This document shows positions 35,395 to 46,790 of a stretch of DNA of 64,000 nucleotides, piece after piece; the first letter of the stretch is position 1, and each line of letters opens with the position of its first letter. The stretch comes from Apodemus sylvaticus (taxonomy: Eukaryota; Chordata; Mammalia; Rodentia; Muridae): assembly GCF_947179515.1 (NCBI RefSeq), contig NC_067473.1:86908850-86972849 (forward strand), given 5' to 3'. The notes under the pieces are model-generated. The model was not told the DNA's origin and ran no database searches. It was given only the letters and a program-made list of their open reading frames with translations. Made by a program: the position numbers and the translations under genes.

Positions 35395-35700
35395 GAACAG
35401 GGGCTTTCCCTGACTCTGTTGCCTGATTGTGGATCCTGTTCCCCTATCTGGGCTGCCCTGTCTGGCCTCAGTGGGCTAGGTTATGCTTGGACCTGCGGTG
35501 ACTTGATGTGTTAGTGGCTGGGGGGTAGGGGTGATAGCTACAGGGCGGAGCTCCCACTCAGATGAGAAGGGAGGAAGGAATGGAGGAGGATCTGGGAGAG
35601 GGGGTACTGTGAGGAGAGTGGGGGCTGATATTGGGATGAGAGTGGTGGGTCTGGCTCTCTGTATTCTACCTATTCACCAGGAAATGGGGAAAGAAAATAA
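35395..35700 (+). repeat. L1 3'UTR fragment
   Basis: A GC-richer block with tgttcccctatctgggctgc, cctgtctggcctcagtggg, gggcggagctcccactcag and a G-rich end with ggaggatctgggagagggg. This is the plus-strand order seen in murine L1 3'UTRs. The short Gly-rich frame is a by-product. Confidence 0.55.
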
Positions 35701-36189
35701 GATGTACAGAGGCTTTTCCAGGTGAAGTTTTGACTCTCACATTTACTTTTCATTATGGAGGCATGAAACAAAACACATTTCCAACAAAACTGTAAATTAT
35801 GATATATAAAACGTTAATTAATCTAGTAAGTGGATTTGAATTTTAAAAATTTTAATGGATGAAGTTTAATTCAAAAGTAGGCAAAGAGGCTACCTGATTT
35901 CCTGGCTGCACTGCAGGAGGGCAAAAGCAGATTTGTGTTTAATCCCTTGTTGGCTGCCAGGGCACAGACTCTCTACCAGGGCAGTCTCTGCCAGGACATT
36001 GCCAATAGAGCTTGTGGTTGGTGCATCTGTATATGTCAGTTTTATCTTGTATATACTGGTAGCTATGATCAGTAACCTTTCTAATGAAATCATGAGCAGT
36101 GATGGGTAATACTAGAGTCACGACTATTATGCTGCTACCATGAAAAATGTAAAATAATATGACAATGTTAAATCTTCTTCCTTGTTATT

Positions 36190-36362
36190 TTTGTTGTTGC
36201 TGTTGTTTTTGTTTTGATTTTGCTTTTTGTTTTCTGGAGACAGGACCTCACTTTATAGTCTTTCTTGGCCTTAAACTCACTGTATGTTCTAGTCTACCTA
36301 AAACTCAAGCCCTCCTGCCTCTACCTCCTGTGTAGGTACAGGCACGTGCTATTGTGACCCAT
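36190..36362 (-). repeat. B1 SINE
   Basis: A T-rich tail (tttgttttgattttgc) precedes ggagacaggacctcacttta, ccttaaactcactgtatgtt and gcctctacctcctgtgtagg. Diverged B1 on the minus strand. Confidence 0.8.
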
Positions 36363-37879
36363 GTCCAAGGTTGTTACGTCCATAGAATGTCGCAGTAGTG
36401 TCTGATATTCTATTGAAAACTAGTCTACGAACACTTTGCTCACCTAGCAACAAAAGGAGTGAGTGAAATGGAATCTAAACTGTTTATTGGAAAGTAAGGG
36501 ATAAGTCACCATAGACACTTACTTATCTGAGACTTCTTCATATACTTTACTTACCCACGTAATAATTCTTGATTTCCTTCATGAATCCAAAAATTATCTC
36601 AAATAAAAGATAACAGAGATAATAACTGGAAGAAAGTTCCGAGCCCATATTCACAGAGGCTGCCAGTGTCCTGCTGGCAGGAGATGTGTCTAGGGGTGAG
36701 TCATACACAAGAAGCCAAGTTCAAGCTGGCGCACAAGCTGGCTTTAATCACTTGGATAGATGCCCAGTAGGGCAACGCCTAAAGATGTTTCTGTTAGAAT
36801 AGCATATAGATTTCCTTAAAGGGTTATGTTCTAGCCAAGAGGATGTCTGGCTCCGAATATGCTACTAGTAAATTATAGGAGGAAGGTTTGGATGTGAGTG
36901 GGTGGGAATCTGCAGCACAGAGCGCATCCTCGAATTCTGGTCATGGCTACATACCTGGCCAGGTCAATTCTGTACAGAGCAACCAAAGAGATTAAATTGC
37001 TGCTTGTGAAAAAAAATGCAACATGTTTATTGATAGCATATTTCCTTACTGTGGTTATAAAAGTACAATCTTTACTCTGAATGTTGACAAATATAAATAT
37101 CTTTGAACAAAAAAGGGGAAAAGTGTTTTAGCAATCACTATCACTGTAACTCATCTTTCTCTCATTGACATGATTGTATTTAATGATGAGTTTAGCCTGC
37201 CTACAGCAATTTATTGCTAAATTGGACTTGAAAATGCTCCATTTTACTTAAATGGCACGAGCTCTGTACAGGCATTATTATTTTTCACACATTCATCTTT
37301 TGTGAGCTCACTGACAGAACTGTGTCCTCTTGTGAAATGCCTAGACCAGTTTCAAGCAAAAGAAAGATACTCAGCTCTCACATTGAGAAGGATTTCTAGT
37401 ATCAGCCCACAATTGTGCTTTATAGGGGGCCTATTGTGACTTTCTGGTGATCTCCCAAAAATCTGTTCTCCTTTCTCTGTCAGAGATGTACTCTACAGAA
37501 CATTTTCCCAGCCTCCTTAGATTATGAATCACAGCCCACAGTATGGAAAAATAAATGATATGTGCTACTCCACACACAGGATGCAACGAAGGACACCCTC
37601 TTGGATAGGGCAGTAGCCAGTAGCAGGAGAGAGATTGGTTGCCTAAATTTCTTTGCTTAGGAAGCTCCCACTTTTCAAAACAGCTATTATGTCTTTATTA
37701 CTATTATGCATTTTTATAGGAGATTCAACTAATCATGTTTATTTTGTAGTTTAAGCTTTACTTAATTCAAAATTCAAACCCACCAAAAACTTTCAATAAC
37801 AGCTTAATGGGTATTATACCCACATTGCTCAGAATCTGTAATCATAAACATTTTACCTCATTTATCTTTCTATTCATTG
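36363..37879. other. Repeat-poor intronic stretch
   Basis: 1.5 kb without a recognised repeat or gene. The part at 37130-37420 reads as complex unique sequence with TAAT cores (for example ttaatgatgag near 37180) and is a candidate regulatory element. No protein motif is seen. Confidence 0.4.
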
Positions 37880-38091
37880 ACACACTCTCTCTCTTTCCCC
37901 TCTCTCTCCCTCCTCCATCTTGCCCTTCCTCCCTCACTCCATCTCTCTCTTCTCCTCTCTCTTTCTCCTCCCACTCTGCATGTGTGTATGTGTGTGTGTG
38001 CATGTGTGCGTGTGTGTGTATCTGTGTGTGTGTGTCTGTCTGTGTCTGTGTGTATGTCTGTGTATGTCTCTGTCTCTGTCTCTCTCTCTCC

Positions 38092-38138
<47 letters not shown>
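37880..38138. repeat. Compound (TC)n / (TG)n simple repeat
   Basis: A pyrimidine-rich start (ctctctctct, ctccctcctcc) passes into interrupted TG units with CTG and TATG variants, then pure (TG)n at 38095-38137. Long Cys/Val, Ser/Leu and His/Thr frames on both strands are artefacts. Confidence 0.96.
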
Positions 38139-38139
<1 letters not shown>

Positions 38140-40679
38140 CAAAATGGATGATGGGACATAACCCTTAAGGTTCAGCATGTATCTCCTGGAAAGAAGACTA
38201 GCCTACACAAACAACATACAGTTTCTTTCTTATCAGTCAGGAAGCCAATACCAACCACAACACCACTATGTAAGCCAGACAATATTAAAATTATTATACT
38301 TATTATTTGTTGCATTCTTTTTGTGTGACAATCTGAAGCCATGCCTTCTTTCAGCCCTGTCTAGACACCTCTTTCTTTCCTTTCCCGCTTCTGTGGCTTC
38401 TGGACACAAACCTTGACTTGACTTAATTTCATTTTTCCTGTTCAGATACCAGGCACTGATGTTTTCCCATCCCCATACCAATATGGGGCTGGTTAGAAAT
38501 ATCGAAGGGCAGGTATAAGAACAAGGGAAAAGTGGTGAACAGGTATACTTTCAGAGTCATGACAGAATGATTTCAAAAATCAGCTTTTAAAAAATTCCCT
38601 ATCAGAAACCAAATGTGGAATTCACATTTCACTCCAGATCTTGTTAGAACTGGGATGGTCTAAGGACAACTCGTGAACAACAAATGTTCTTTTAAACCAT
38701 CCAGTTGCAAGAGTCAAATGGCTGGCAACGCCTTATTTCTGTGTGCTTGACATTTAGCACCTTACAGCTTTTATTACGAGCCATAGCACTGCCTGCTTAT
38801 AGAAGTCAAGACTTTGGGTCATCACAAATCTTTTCTCTGAACTCTACATTCAAGAAGAAAAGTGGTTTATGTTTAAAGCAGGAGGGTATAGTACACATTG
38901 TGAAACATTTGTCTCACAGTAAACACTTTCTCTCCGTGTAGGAGATTGAAGGGTCCTGCCAAAAATATGTTTCCTTTGGTGAACACTCACAGCAGCTGGT
39001 CAAAAATTCTCACAAATTCATTAAGGCAGGCCTGATTATAAGTACCATGGTTCACACAATAATAATTTGTATTTTAAATAATGTCATCATCTATTCATTG
39101 TGTTCAATAATCATAAAAATCTCTTGACTACTGTACTATCCATAAAATTTTATTGAGAGGTTTGATTGGTTAACAGCAAAGTAAAAACATTATATTTCCC
39201 TTCAATAATGCTGTTAATTTCAAGTGAAAGCACAAATATAAGGATATACAAAGCATTCGCGTTTTCTTATGTGACATGAAGAGAACAAGGCTTTTAAATT
39301 ACAAACGTGCTTCTTCCCAATATGCGCTTCCTAAATATTTAGTCAAGAAAAATGTTTTCTTTCACCTGATAATTTTTATTAAGGGTGTGGTTAATAATCC
39401 TTTTTATATTTATTATGTTATAAGACTTAATGCTATAACTTTATCCCTCGTAGTTCCAAAAATCCACTCTCAAGACCTACATTTCTCTACCACCTCTCAC
39501 TGACCTTGATATCCTTGACACTACTTAATCTTCCTAATTCATTTTGCAAGAAGCCCTGAGGCCATACATGCGGGAAGAACTTAACTGATGGTGCGAAGGA
39601 AAAGCTGCTACAGGGGGGAGCTGGCTTTTAGAATGCAGTATGAATATACAGCTGGCAAGTCATATACACTATGTTCTTTATCACACCCTGACTTAGTGAC
39701 AGTGGGCAGGGAGAGGCACTCAGGGCTGATAGGCTGCTGCTTAGGGACTTCAGAGGAAGGAGTGACAGTCAAGCGCTTGAAGAGAAAGGTAAAATGAAAG
39801 TTAAGAGATCATCTATCGAAGGGACAAAATCCTGGTCTCAGGAAATAATTTATTAACAAAGGTGCAAGCTGGTTCAAAAAATATTTGCTATGCAATGTCT
39901 GTAGCCTGCTTGAGTCCAGTACTTTCTAGAATGCCTTCTGACAGGAGGGAGGACTACTTATTGCTCAAGCACATAGCTCTTATTCAATGTTTTTGTGCCT
40001 TCTACTGCTGTGGCTTCTTCATTCCTGTTTCATATGATGGCTCCACATGTCATAAAGAAAATGCTCATGAAACCGAGATAGAGATCGAGTAGCGTGGCCT
40101 CTTGGTGGACCTGATTTCTCTAACATTGGTCTCTGATTGGCAGGCCATCACACAATCCTCTGAACATGAAGAGGGCAAGTGGGTGTCCATTGGTAGCTTT
40201 GTTGTGGCCTCACAAAAGGAATTAAAAATGACACCACGGGGATTTCGAATGTTACCAAGATGGAACGTTTTGCTGCCCACAGAACAAACAGCGTAAGCAT
40301 GCTCATCTGCCACTTCCTCCTTTACCACGGGGATCAGCGGCCTGTTCTTAGTCTCAAACACATTCAAAGGTGGCAATGCACCATCCGCTCAAAATCGCCT
40401 TTACCTCAGTCTTCATAAACCTACCCATCACTGAATGTCTCTTCCCTATGCTATATGGCAACAGCATCTACAGATGAAGGCGTCCTCTGGACAAGTAGTG
40501 TTGCTCTGTTTTCAAACACTTACAGTGACCCCCATAACTGTTGGGACGTGAAAAGATACATTCCAACTTTAGGAAAGGAAATATTTCTAAGTTTCATTAA
40601 CATCAGACAATTTCTTATTTGTCATGGTTTCCACTGTAAATGCTTCTGAAGAGAAGCAAAGATAATGCATGGTTATTAT
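38139..40679. other. Intronic sequence without an identified gene
   Basis: 2.5 kb. The 103-codon minus frame at 40065-40376 is on the Snca strand but has no recognised family, and no splice context was evident. Other frames of 60-80 codons are equally unsupported. No repeat head or tail seen. Confidence 0.45.
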
Positions 40680-40852
40680 TTTTTAAGGATTTCTTTCTTT
40701 TTTCCTCTCTTTTTTTCTCTTTTCTTTTTTATTTAAACAGGTTTTCTCTGTGTAGCCATGGTTGTCATAGAACTCACTCTGTAGACAAATCTGGCCCTGA
40801 ACTGAAAGAGATTTGCCTGCCTATGCCCTCCTGAGTGCTAGGATTAAAGCCT
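40680..40852 (-). repeat. B1 SINE
   Basis: A T/C-rich tail, then ttctctgtgtagccatggt, gaactcactctgtagac and ctgagtgctaggattaaagc. Diverged B1 on the minus strand. Confidence 0.88.
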
Positions 40853-41049
40853 TTGAAGATTTCTTAACATAAAGAAACAAACGTAATATCTGTTTAAGGG
40901 TACTTAATTCTGAACACCAGAAACTATTTTCAATTACCACTGAACAAAAGTTATTAAAATTATTGAAAATATGACCTAGTGAGATAGCTCAGTGGGTACA
41001 GATGTCGGTGTGCAGGCCTGGGAACCTTAGCTGGGTGCATGATCCGCCA

Positions 41050-41104
41050 GAAAAGGGGAAATCTTTTAAAATGTAAATAAAAAATATATTGAATAAAAAA
41101 AAGT
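41050..41104 (+). mobile_element. Very short L1 3' end inside a B4 SINE
   Basis: gaaaaggggaaatcttttaa then aatgtaaataaaaaatatat, tgaataaaaaaaa: the last 45 bp of a murine L1 plus its A-tail. I could not find convincing target duplications. Confidence 0.8.
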
Positions 41105-41176
41105 GCTAAAAGTGAACCAACTCCAGAGAGATGTCTTCTAACCTCCACAGATACACTATAGTACATACTATTGTAG

Positions 41177-41217
<41 letters not shown>
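41177..41217. repeat. (CA)n microsatellite
   Basis: About 19 CA units at the 3' end of the B4 element. Confidence 0.95.
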
Positions 41218-41219
<2 letters not shown>

Positions 41220-41692
41220 ACCAATGTAGTTTGTAGCTGGGAACACCACCTAGATATCTAATAGGTATAGGGTACTACTTCTGTTGGAGTATTAGAAACA
41301 CCCAGAGCTGCCTGAGAGATAGTTTAAAACTGGATTTTTTTCATCCATAAGTATGTCTTATAACCTCATCAAAGATCCCATTTTTAAAAAATTATTTTCC
41401 TCATGGAAGGTTTTAGATATTTAACATGATTTCTTTAATAGCTCAGTATGATTCATATTTTTATCCAGTTAAACCCAGTTATAATTCAGTACTTTTTATG
41501 TTGCATATCCATTTAATCTAAGTCGTTGAATTTCAATGGTTGAGTTTCCTCAAAAAAATCCCCTCATCATCTTACTAAGTATACAGAATCTGCCTGAGTT
41601 GATTCTTTTAACATTAAAAATATGCTTCTCAGTCCCTTTTAATTTGAGTGATACACATTCATTATTTAAATCTCTAGAAAAGTATTTGTATA
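41220..41692. other. Unassigned intronic sequence
   Basis: 470 bp of AT-rich unique-looking DNA. Confidence 0.45.
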
Positions 41693-42022
41693 GGTTAGAG
41701 GGTAGCTCAGTGTGTCAGAGTACTGGCTAATCTACCAAGAGGTCCTACGGTCAAATCCCCAGAACTGATATAAGACTCTGGGCATAAAAACACCTGTTGT
41801 AACTCCAGAATTAAAGGGCAGACACTGGAATGTTGCTGGGTAGCTGACTGGCCTCCTAGCTCTGGCACAATGAGAGACCTTGTCTAGAGGGAATAAGGCA
41901 GAGGTGATAGACAGGGTGACACCAGCATCTGCCTCTGGCCCTGTGAACATATTCAGGCAGGTATGACATAGACACAGACACACAGACACACGCACACACA
42001 CTCTCAAATACATTATACACAT
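41693..42022 (+). repeat. B4 SINE, diverged
   Basis: The tRNA-derived head gagggtagctcagtgtgtca and ggtcaaatccccagaactg is followed by a decayed B1-like half (gagagaccttgtctagaggg) and a CA-rich end (agacacacgcacacacac). Confidence 0.75.
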
Positions 42023-42149
42023 AAACTCTCACACATACATGAAAACAAAAAATAAATCATTGTGAGATTTTAAACTGTCTTCTCCTTATCACATTTTCCA
42101 TTGCTATCATTTCCTTGTCTATTTACTTTAGCTTTTTTTTTCAATCAGC

Positions 42150-42305
42150 TTAATATGACAAAAGTTCTTTTGCCTATCATAGTAGAGAGACCTGGGATTA
42201 CAGACACACAGTACTATACCTGGGTCCACATTAGCTCTTGTGATTCAGAGTCAAATCCTCACATTTGTATAGGAAGAGTCATCTCCAAGCCCTCAATGGC
42301 TGTTG
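42150..42305 (-). repeat. B4-type SINE fragment
   Basis: cctgggattacagacacaca, gtgattcagagtcaaatcct and gagtcatctccaagccc are in reversed B4 order. Limits approximate. Confidence 0.6.
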
Positions 42306-43789
42306 TTCTTAGGCTTCTGGTCTTTCTTCCTTAATTATTTTTTAATAACCAAACAAAAGGTTGATAATAATCATATACCAAATTATCAATGAATAAGATT
42401 AATAATGAAAGAATTTAGAAAGGGTACCTTTCAGTGCTGACAATAGGCATAAGAAAATATTTACACTATCTTGTTCAGCTTCATATGAAGTTGATACTTT
42501 GATAGTTTCCAAATGTGTCAAATGTTAAATTGTGAGATGTAGGTATAAAGAGTGAACTCGATTTCTAAAATGTAGAATCTTTTAAATAACATAAAATTTC
42601 TTGATAATCTTGCATAGGTTCCACATACAACCATTGGTGTGTAGAGTAAATAGATTTCTTTGAAGTTTGTAATGTGGTGGCCAGCAGCCTATTTAACCTA
42701 TGTCTTAGTTGAGAGTTTGTATAGTAACCTATTTGACCTATGTATCAGTTGAGTATGTGCTACAACTGTATCTCAGTTCTAAAGGTTTAGAAGCAATATC
42801 AGTCCAAATTACATTAGGCACACAGCTATAGAGATCAACAAGAAGTACTTATGAACCACTGTGTTAGAAATCTGGGCTCTTCAATAAGTAGCTCATTCAA
42901 ATGCGCGAATAAACAAATGACAGGAGGTATATGCACACAGTGATGATGGAGAAAAGCAGCAGAAGCTTAAGACAAACTCTGCCTTATCATGAGGACCTGG
43001 TAAAACCTATGTTCAGAGGAAATGGTGTCACTAGGGACAAAGGCAGCTAAGAGTTAACTGGAAGGAAAGGCCAGCTACACAAGTTGACTGTCTTCTACCC
43101 TCTCCAGGCAAAGTCTCATCTGAACCTTCTGAATGAAAATGGTGCGAGAGGATGGAGGACAAAGAACACAGGCTCATTATATTTACAGTGAGAAGAATAA
43201 TTACAAAACTCAGATCCATCTGTGATTTGTGTTGCAGATCACAGTAAGGAACTGTTTCCAGTGTTGGTGACTGAGAAGGTAGGAATGCTTATTTGAGGAA
43301 AAGATTCAGTTGAACTTTTGACGTTTTGAGGCAGAAATGGAGTATCAAAGTAAACATATATGGTATATGCAAAGAAACATTAAGTAAACAATCTAGATAG
43401 AATTGTAAATAAAATGATAAATGGCTTTGAAACATATGGCATTTCTGGTGGGAAAGGCAAACTTGGATAGTGTCTATAATCCACACTGTGGTTTAAAAGC
43501 TTAAATTGTAAAAATATGAGAAATAGTTTTTGTGGACAATGCTTTGGGTAATAAATAAGAGATGGATAAAAGAATCAAATAGTAACTAGACAGGAAGACT
43601 ATGTATCTTGATGTGTGCAAATATGTACAGCTACAAAAAATGTCAAAGTTACTGTCTCATGTGGCTGCATCACTCTGCAAATCCCAGCCTCTAAAAGTGC
43701 ACAGTGAATGCAGAAGAATCATGCATTATATCGCAAAAATCCCTTGTGCAAACAATCTGTTATCCTATTACTTTCTTGTCCTGTTTTAC
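42306..43789. other. Intronic sequence with a 40-bp tandem duplication
   Basis: AT-rich DNA. cctattt(a/g)acctatgt(c/a)t(t/c)agttgag occurs at 42688 and 42728, an exact period of 40, two decayed copies spanning about 42681-42760. No gene recognised. Confidence 0.6.
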
Positions 43790-44085
43790 ATAACATGTCT
43801 GACTGTATTATGAGTGTTGTATGTGCCCTTTATTAACAGATCCTTGTATAAATCCCACAAGGATTTTTCTAAAGACAAACCTCATTTGCTAAATATTATG
43901 CACTCCTTGTTGAATTTTAATAAATCTCATAAACTGTACCAGATGTACTTGCGAGCTGTCTTCTGTTTCCTGCTGTCTCTCTGCAGGTCTGTTTTCACCT
44001 GTTCTTTGTTTCAGACACTGGCACCCACGTACTCCTGCCATGCCCAGAGAAGAGGAAGCATACGGACTGGGGACTGGGGCTTGTC
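43790..44085 (+). repeat. Probable class I endogenous retrovirus LTR end with primer-binding-site-like sequence
   Basis: A TATA-like tataaatccc (43846) is followed about 70 bp later by a poly(A) signal aataaa (43919). A U5-like pyrimidine-rich region follows (tctgtttcctgctgtctctc, tttgtttcagacactgg). Next comes tggggcttgtcgggac, resembling a tRNA-Pro-type primer binding site with two single-base losses. No viral coding frame follows that I can recognise. The left limit of the LTR is not resolved. This is an old, inactive copy. Confidence 0.4.
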
Positions 44086-45562
44086 GGGACTCACACTACT
44101 GACATCTAAACCGCCGACCAAATCACAGGATGTGTTTTGAGCACTAGAGGTTGGACAGAGTATACTCAGCCTCTATGCAGCAAATGATGGAAAACACGTC
44201 TTTCCCACAGATTGGCGTGCACTCGAAGAGTCCCTTTGGAGAAATCTGTCCTACATAAACAACTACTCTATATCTAAATGCTGCTTCACATCTATCTATA
44301 CAACCGTAGGGCACTGCAAATGAAGCACCATAAAGAGCAGGATGGAGGAAGTCATGTGAGGTGAGGCGATCTGTTCCCAGACAGTCCCTAGTTACTACCT
44401 GCCAGGCCAGGGTAAGCAGACAGTTGTCACTTCACAGATGGTAAGCTCAGCCAGGGGAACATTTTCATGCTGCTTGCTTCCCCTTCTCTCATGACCTCTC
44501 TGTTGTCCTTCCTTCCCCAAATCCATCCCTCTCCCTAGCTCTCCTTCTTCTCTTTATGGTGACCTCTCCTGATTGTTTAACTGGCTGCTGTAAGGTGCCT
44601 TTGTTACCAGCCTCCACAATCTGTCACTTAATGAAGTTGCCTAATCTGTGCAGACCATCTGTTCTTTCAGGAATTACAATAAATACAGAGGAAGCATATA
44701 CCACAATATTTAGAGAAAAGTAAAACTGTAAATAGTTACTGAGTTCTCTCCGCCTTGGCCCTAGTCACTTGGATGTTTGTGCACACAGCCTTGTAGTCAT
44801 CATGAGCTAACACTTTAGTTCCTTTTATACCTTGATTTGCTTAACTAGAAAGGTTGTTAAAAACTCACCTTATCATTCTCGTGTGAAAGGATACGTGTTT
44901 ATAATGAATGGTTCATCATGGGCAATGCAAACAGCACTGCTGCAAAGGCACGCAGAGGGGCTCTAAGGTTGTGGACCCTGAGGTCATGACCTGAGGCCAT
45001 GCCCCGAAGCCATGGATAGCATATACCTTCAGTAGCATTCATTGTCTAATGTTATAAACAAACAAGGAAGGAGAAATGTATGATTGGCTACTCCTTTAGT
45101 TATGAGATCTTTTCATGAGTCAGTGCATTCTAGGTGCCTGTGACAGGCGATCAGTACTGTAGAAGTGCAAATGCGAATAAGACACAGTCTTAGCCTGAGA
45201 AAGATATATAATCTTCCAAAGCATGACAAGCAATTAAGATTATACAAGGATGGACATTAATCCTGAGTATTAAACCATTGGTTTCACTAAGAAATCTTTA
45301 CAGTGCCTATAAAGGGACTACCCAACAATGCCACAACAAATATTTGTTGAATGCCTCCAAATTACATGAAATCTGAAGGGCGAAGACAAAAATCTCTTCC
45401 CAGTGCTTCAGTTTTGTGTGGAGTTATTAGAGTAAACACTTCTCCCAGGTTCTAGCTACAGTGCAGACATAGCTAATGCCTACCAATCTCCCATGGTTAA
45501 GATACTCATTAGACATGTTCTGCCGCTCTTTATTTGAGGAACACTATAGTAACAAGATTATT
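44086..45562. other. Intronic sequence without an identified gene
   Basis: 1.5 kb. Somewhat GC-richer at 44340-44640. No repeat or domain recognised. Confidence 0.45.
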
Positions 45563-45890
45563 GTTTTATTTATTTATTTACTTACACACTTTGTATCCTG
45601 CTTGCTGCAGTTCCCTCCCCCTACACTTCTCCCAGTCCCCCTCCCCTTGTCCTCTGAGTGGCTGGATGTCCCACTGGGTATCCCCCTTCCCCAGGCACAT
45701 CAAGTCTCTTCAAGGATAGGCGCTTCCTCTTCCACTGAGACCAGACAAGACAGCTCAGCTAGAAGAACATAGTCCACTTACAGGCAATAGCTTTCAGGAT
45801 AGCCCTTGCTGCAACTGTTAGGGACCCATCTGAAGATCAAGCTGCACTTCTGTTACATATGTGCGGGAGGCCTAAATACAGACTGTGTAG
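45563..45890 (-). repeat. L1 3'UTR fragment
   Basis: A (TTTA)n start, then ctgcagttccctccccctac, a long C-rich block, atcaagtctcttcaaggata, ctgagaccagacaagacag, and gaggcctaaatacag near the end. This is the reversed murine L1 3'UTR. Confidence 0.7.
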
Positions 45891-46309
45891 TAACGAGATT
45901 AATTTTGAGATACAAATATTTTCCCATACATTTTTAAACCTACATATTTACATTTCTACTCTTACCAAGGTGAAACTAATGGGATAACACAGGATGGGAA
46001 AGGGTGTAAATGAGGCTCCTAGCACTCTAGAAATATAGATAATCAAGGGTTTACACCCTTCTGATGCATTTTTTATAGATTCTTTGAACAGAATAATAGT
46101 CACACAGCAATAAAGCAGATTTTCAGACACTCCAACCCCACCTTATCATCTTGCCTTACTGGGTTTAAGAACTTTAAAGTTCTGATGGTTAATGAGAATT
46201 GAGATAGCCTCACTGAAGATTGCAATTGGCATCCCCTTGTTTTGTATAAGTCAACAAATGTCCTGCAAGGAAAACCATGGCATCATAATAACTTCTCTGC
46301 CCCACCGCC
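45891..46309. other. Unassigned intronic sequence
   Basis: 420 bp, no feature recognised. Confidence 0.45.
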
Positions 46310-46790
46310 ACCATGTTGCTTTATCACATAGCCTTCCACCTGTCTAGAGGCCCCTGAAACCATTGCTTTGCTATCTTACTGTCATCAGAATTTTGGCATT
46401 CCGAAACCATCACATTTTTATATATCATCCACATCCTTGGTTCATAGTTTAAAGATTGTCTTATCTCATTTGTCATATATATTTTAATTTCCTCCATGTG
46501 CCTTTGTGCTATCATGGCTCATTTTTTAACCATTGCTGAATATAATTTCATTAAATGGATACATTATGTTTGACTTATTAAAGAAGTTCTTGGCTTCCCC
46601 CATGTTTGGAGAGCTGCAGATGAAGCTGATCGCAAACTATTTGCAGGTTCACATGTAAACATAGGTATTCAACTCAAGAAAGTAAATACCAATGATTTTG
46701 ACTCTTGGATCATATACTAAGTTCAGAGTTAGGTTTGTAAAAAACAAAACAAACATCTAAACTATATTCCAAAATGACAAAACTTGCTTT
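46310..46790 (-). repeat. Ancient L1 (L1M-type) 3' region
   Basis: ccattgctgaatataatttc, gcagatgaagctgatcgcaa, gactcttggatcatatacta and aactatattccaaaatgaca keep the order of reversed ancestral L1 ORF2/3' sequence. The divergence suggests an insertion predating the rodent radiation. Confidence 0.65.

Larger units (their letters stand above)
40976..41219 (+). repeat. B4 SINE split by an L1 3' end, ending in (CA)n
   Basis: The head gtgagatagctcagtgggta lies at 40979. The distal part (agagatgtcttctaacctcc, acagatacac) resumes after 41105 and runs into (CA)n at 41177-41217. The middle is replaced by the L1 fragment below. Confidence 0.65.

Noticed and set aside
37807..38178. Several 80-110-codon Cys/Val, Ser/Leu and His/Thr frames on both strands
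   Set aside because: Translations of TC/TG simple repeat; all phases are open because the repeat lacks stops.
40979..41040. tRNA-like sequence (gtgagatagctcagtgggta...)
   Set aside because: It is the tRNA-derived head of a B4 SINE, not a tRNA gene; no cloverleaf can be completed.
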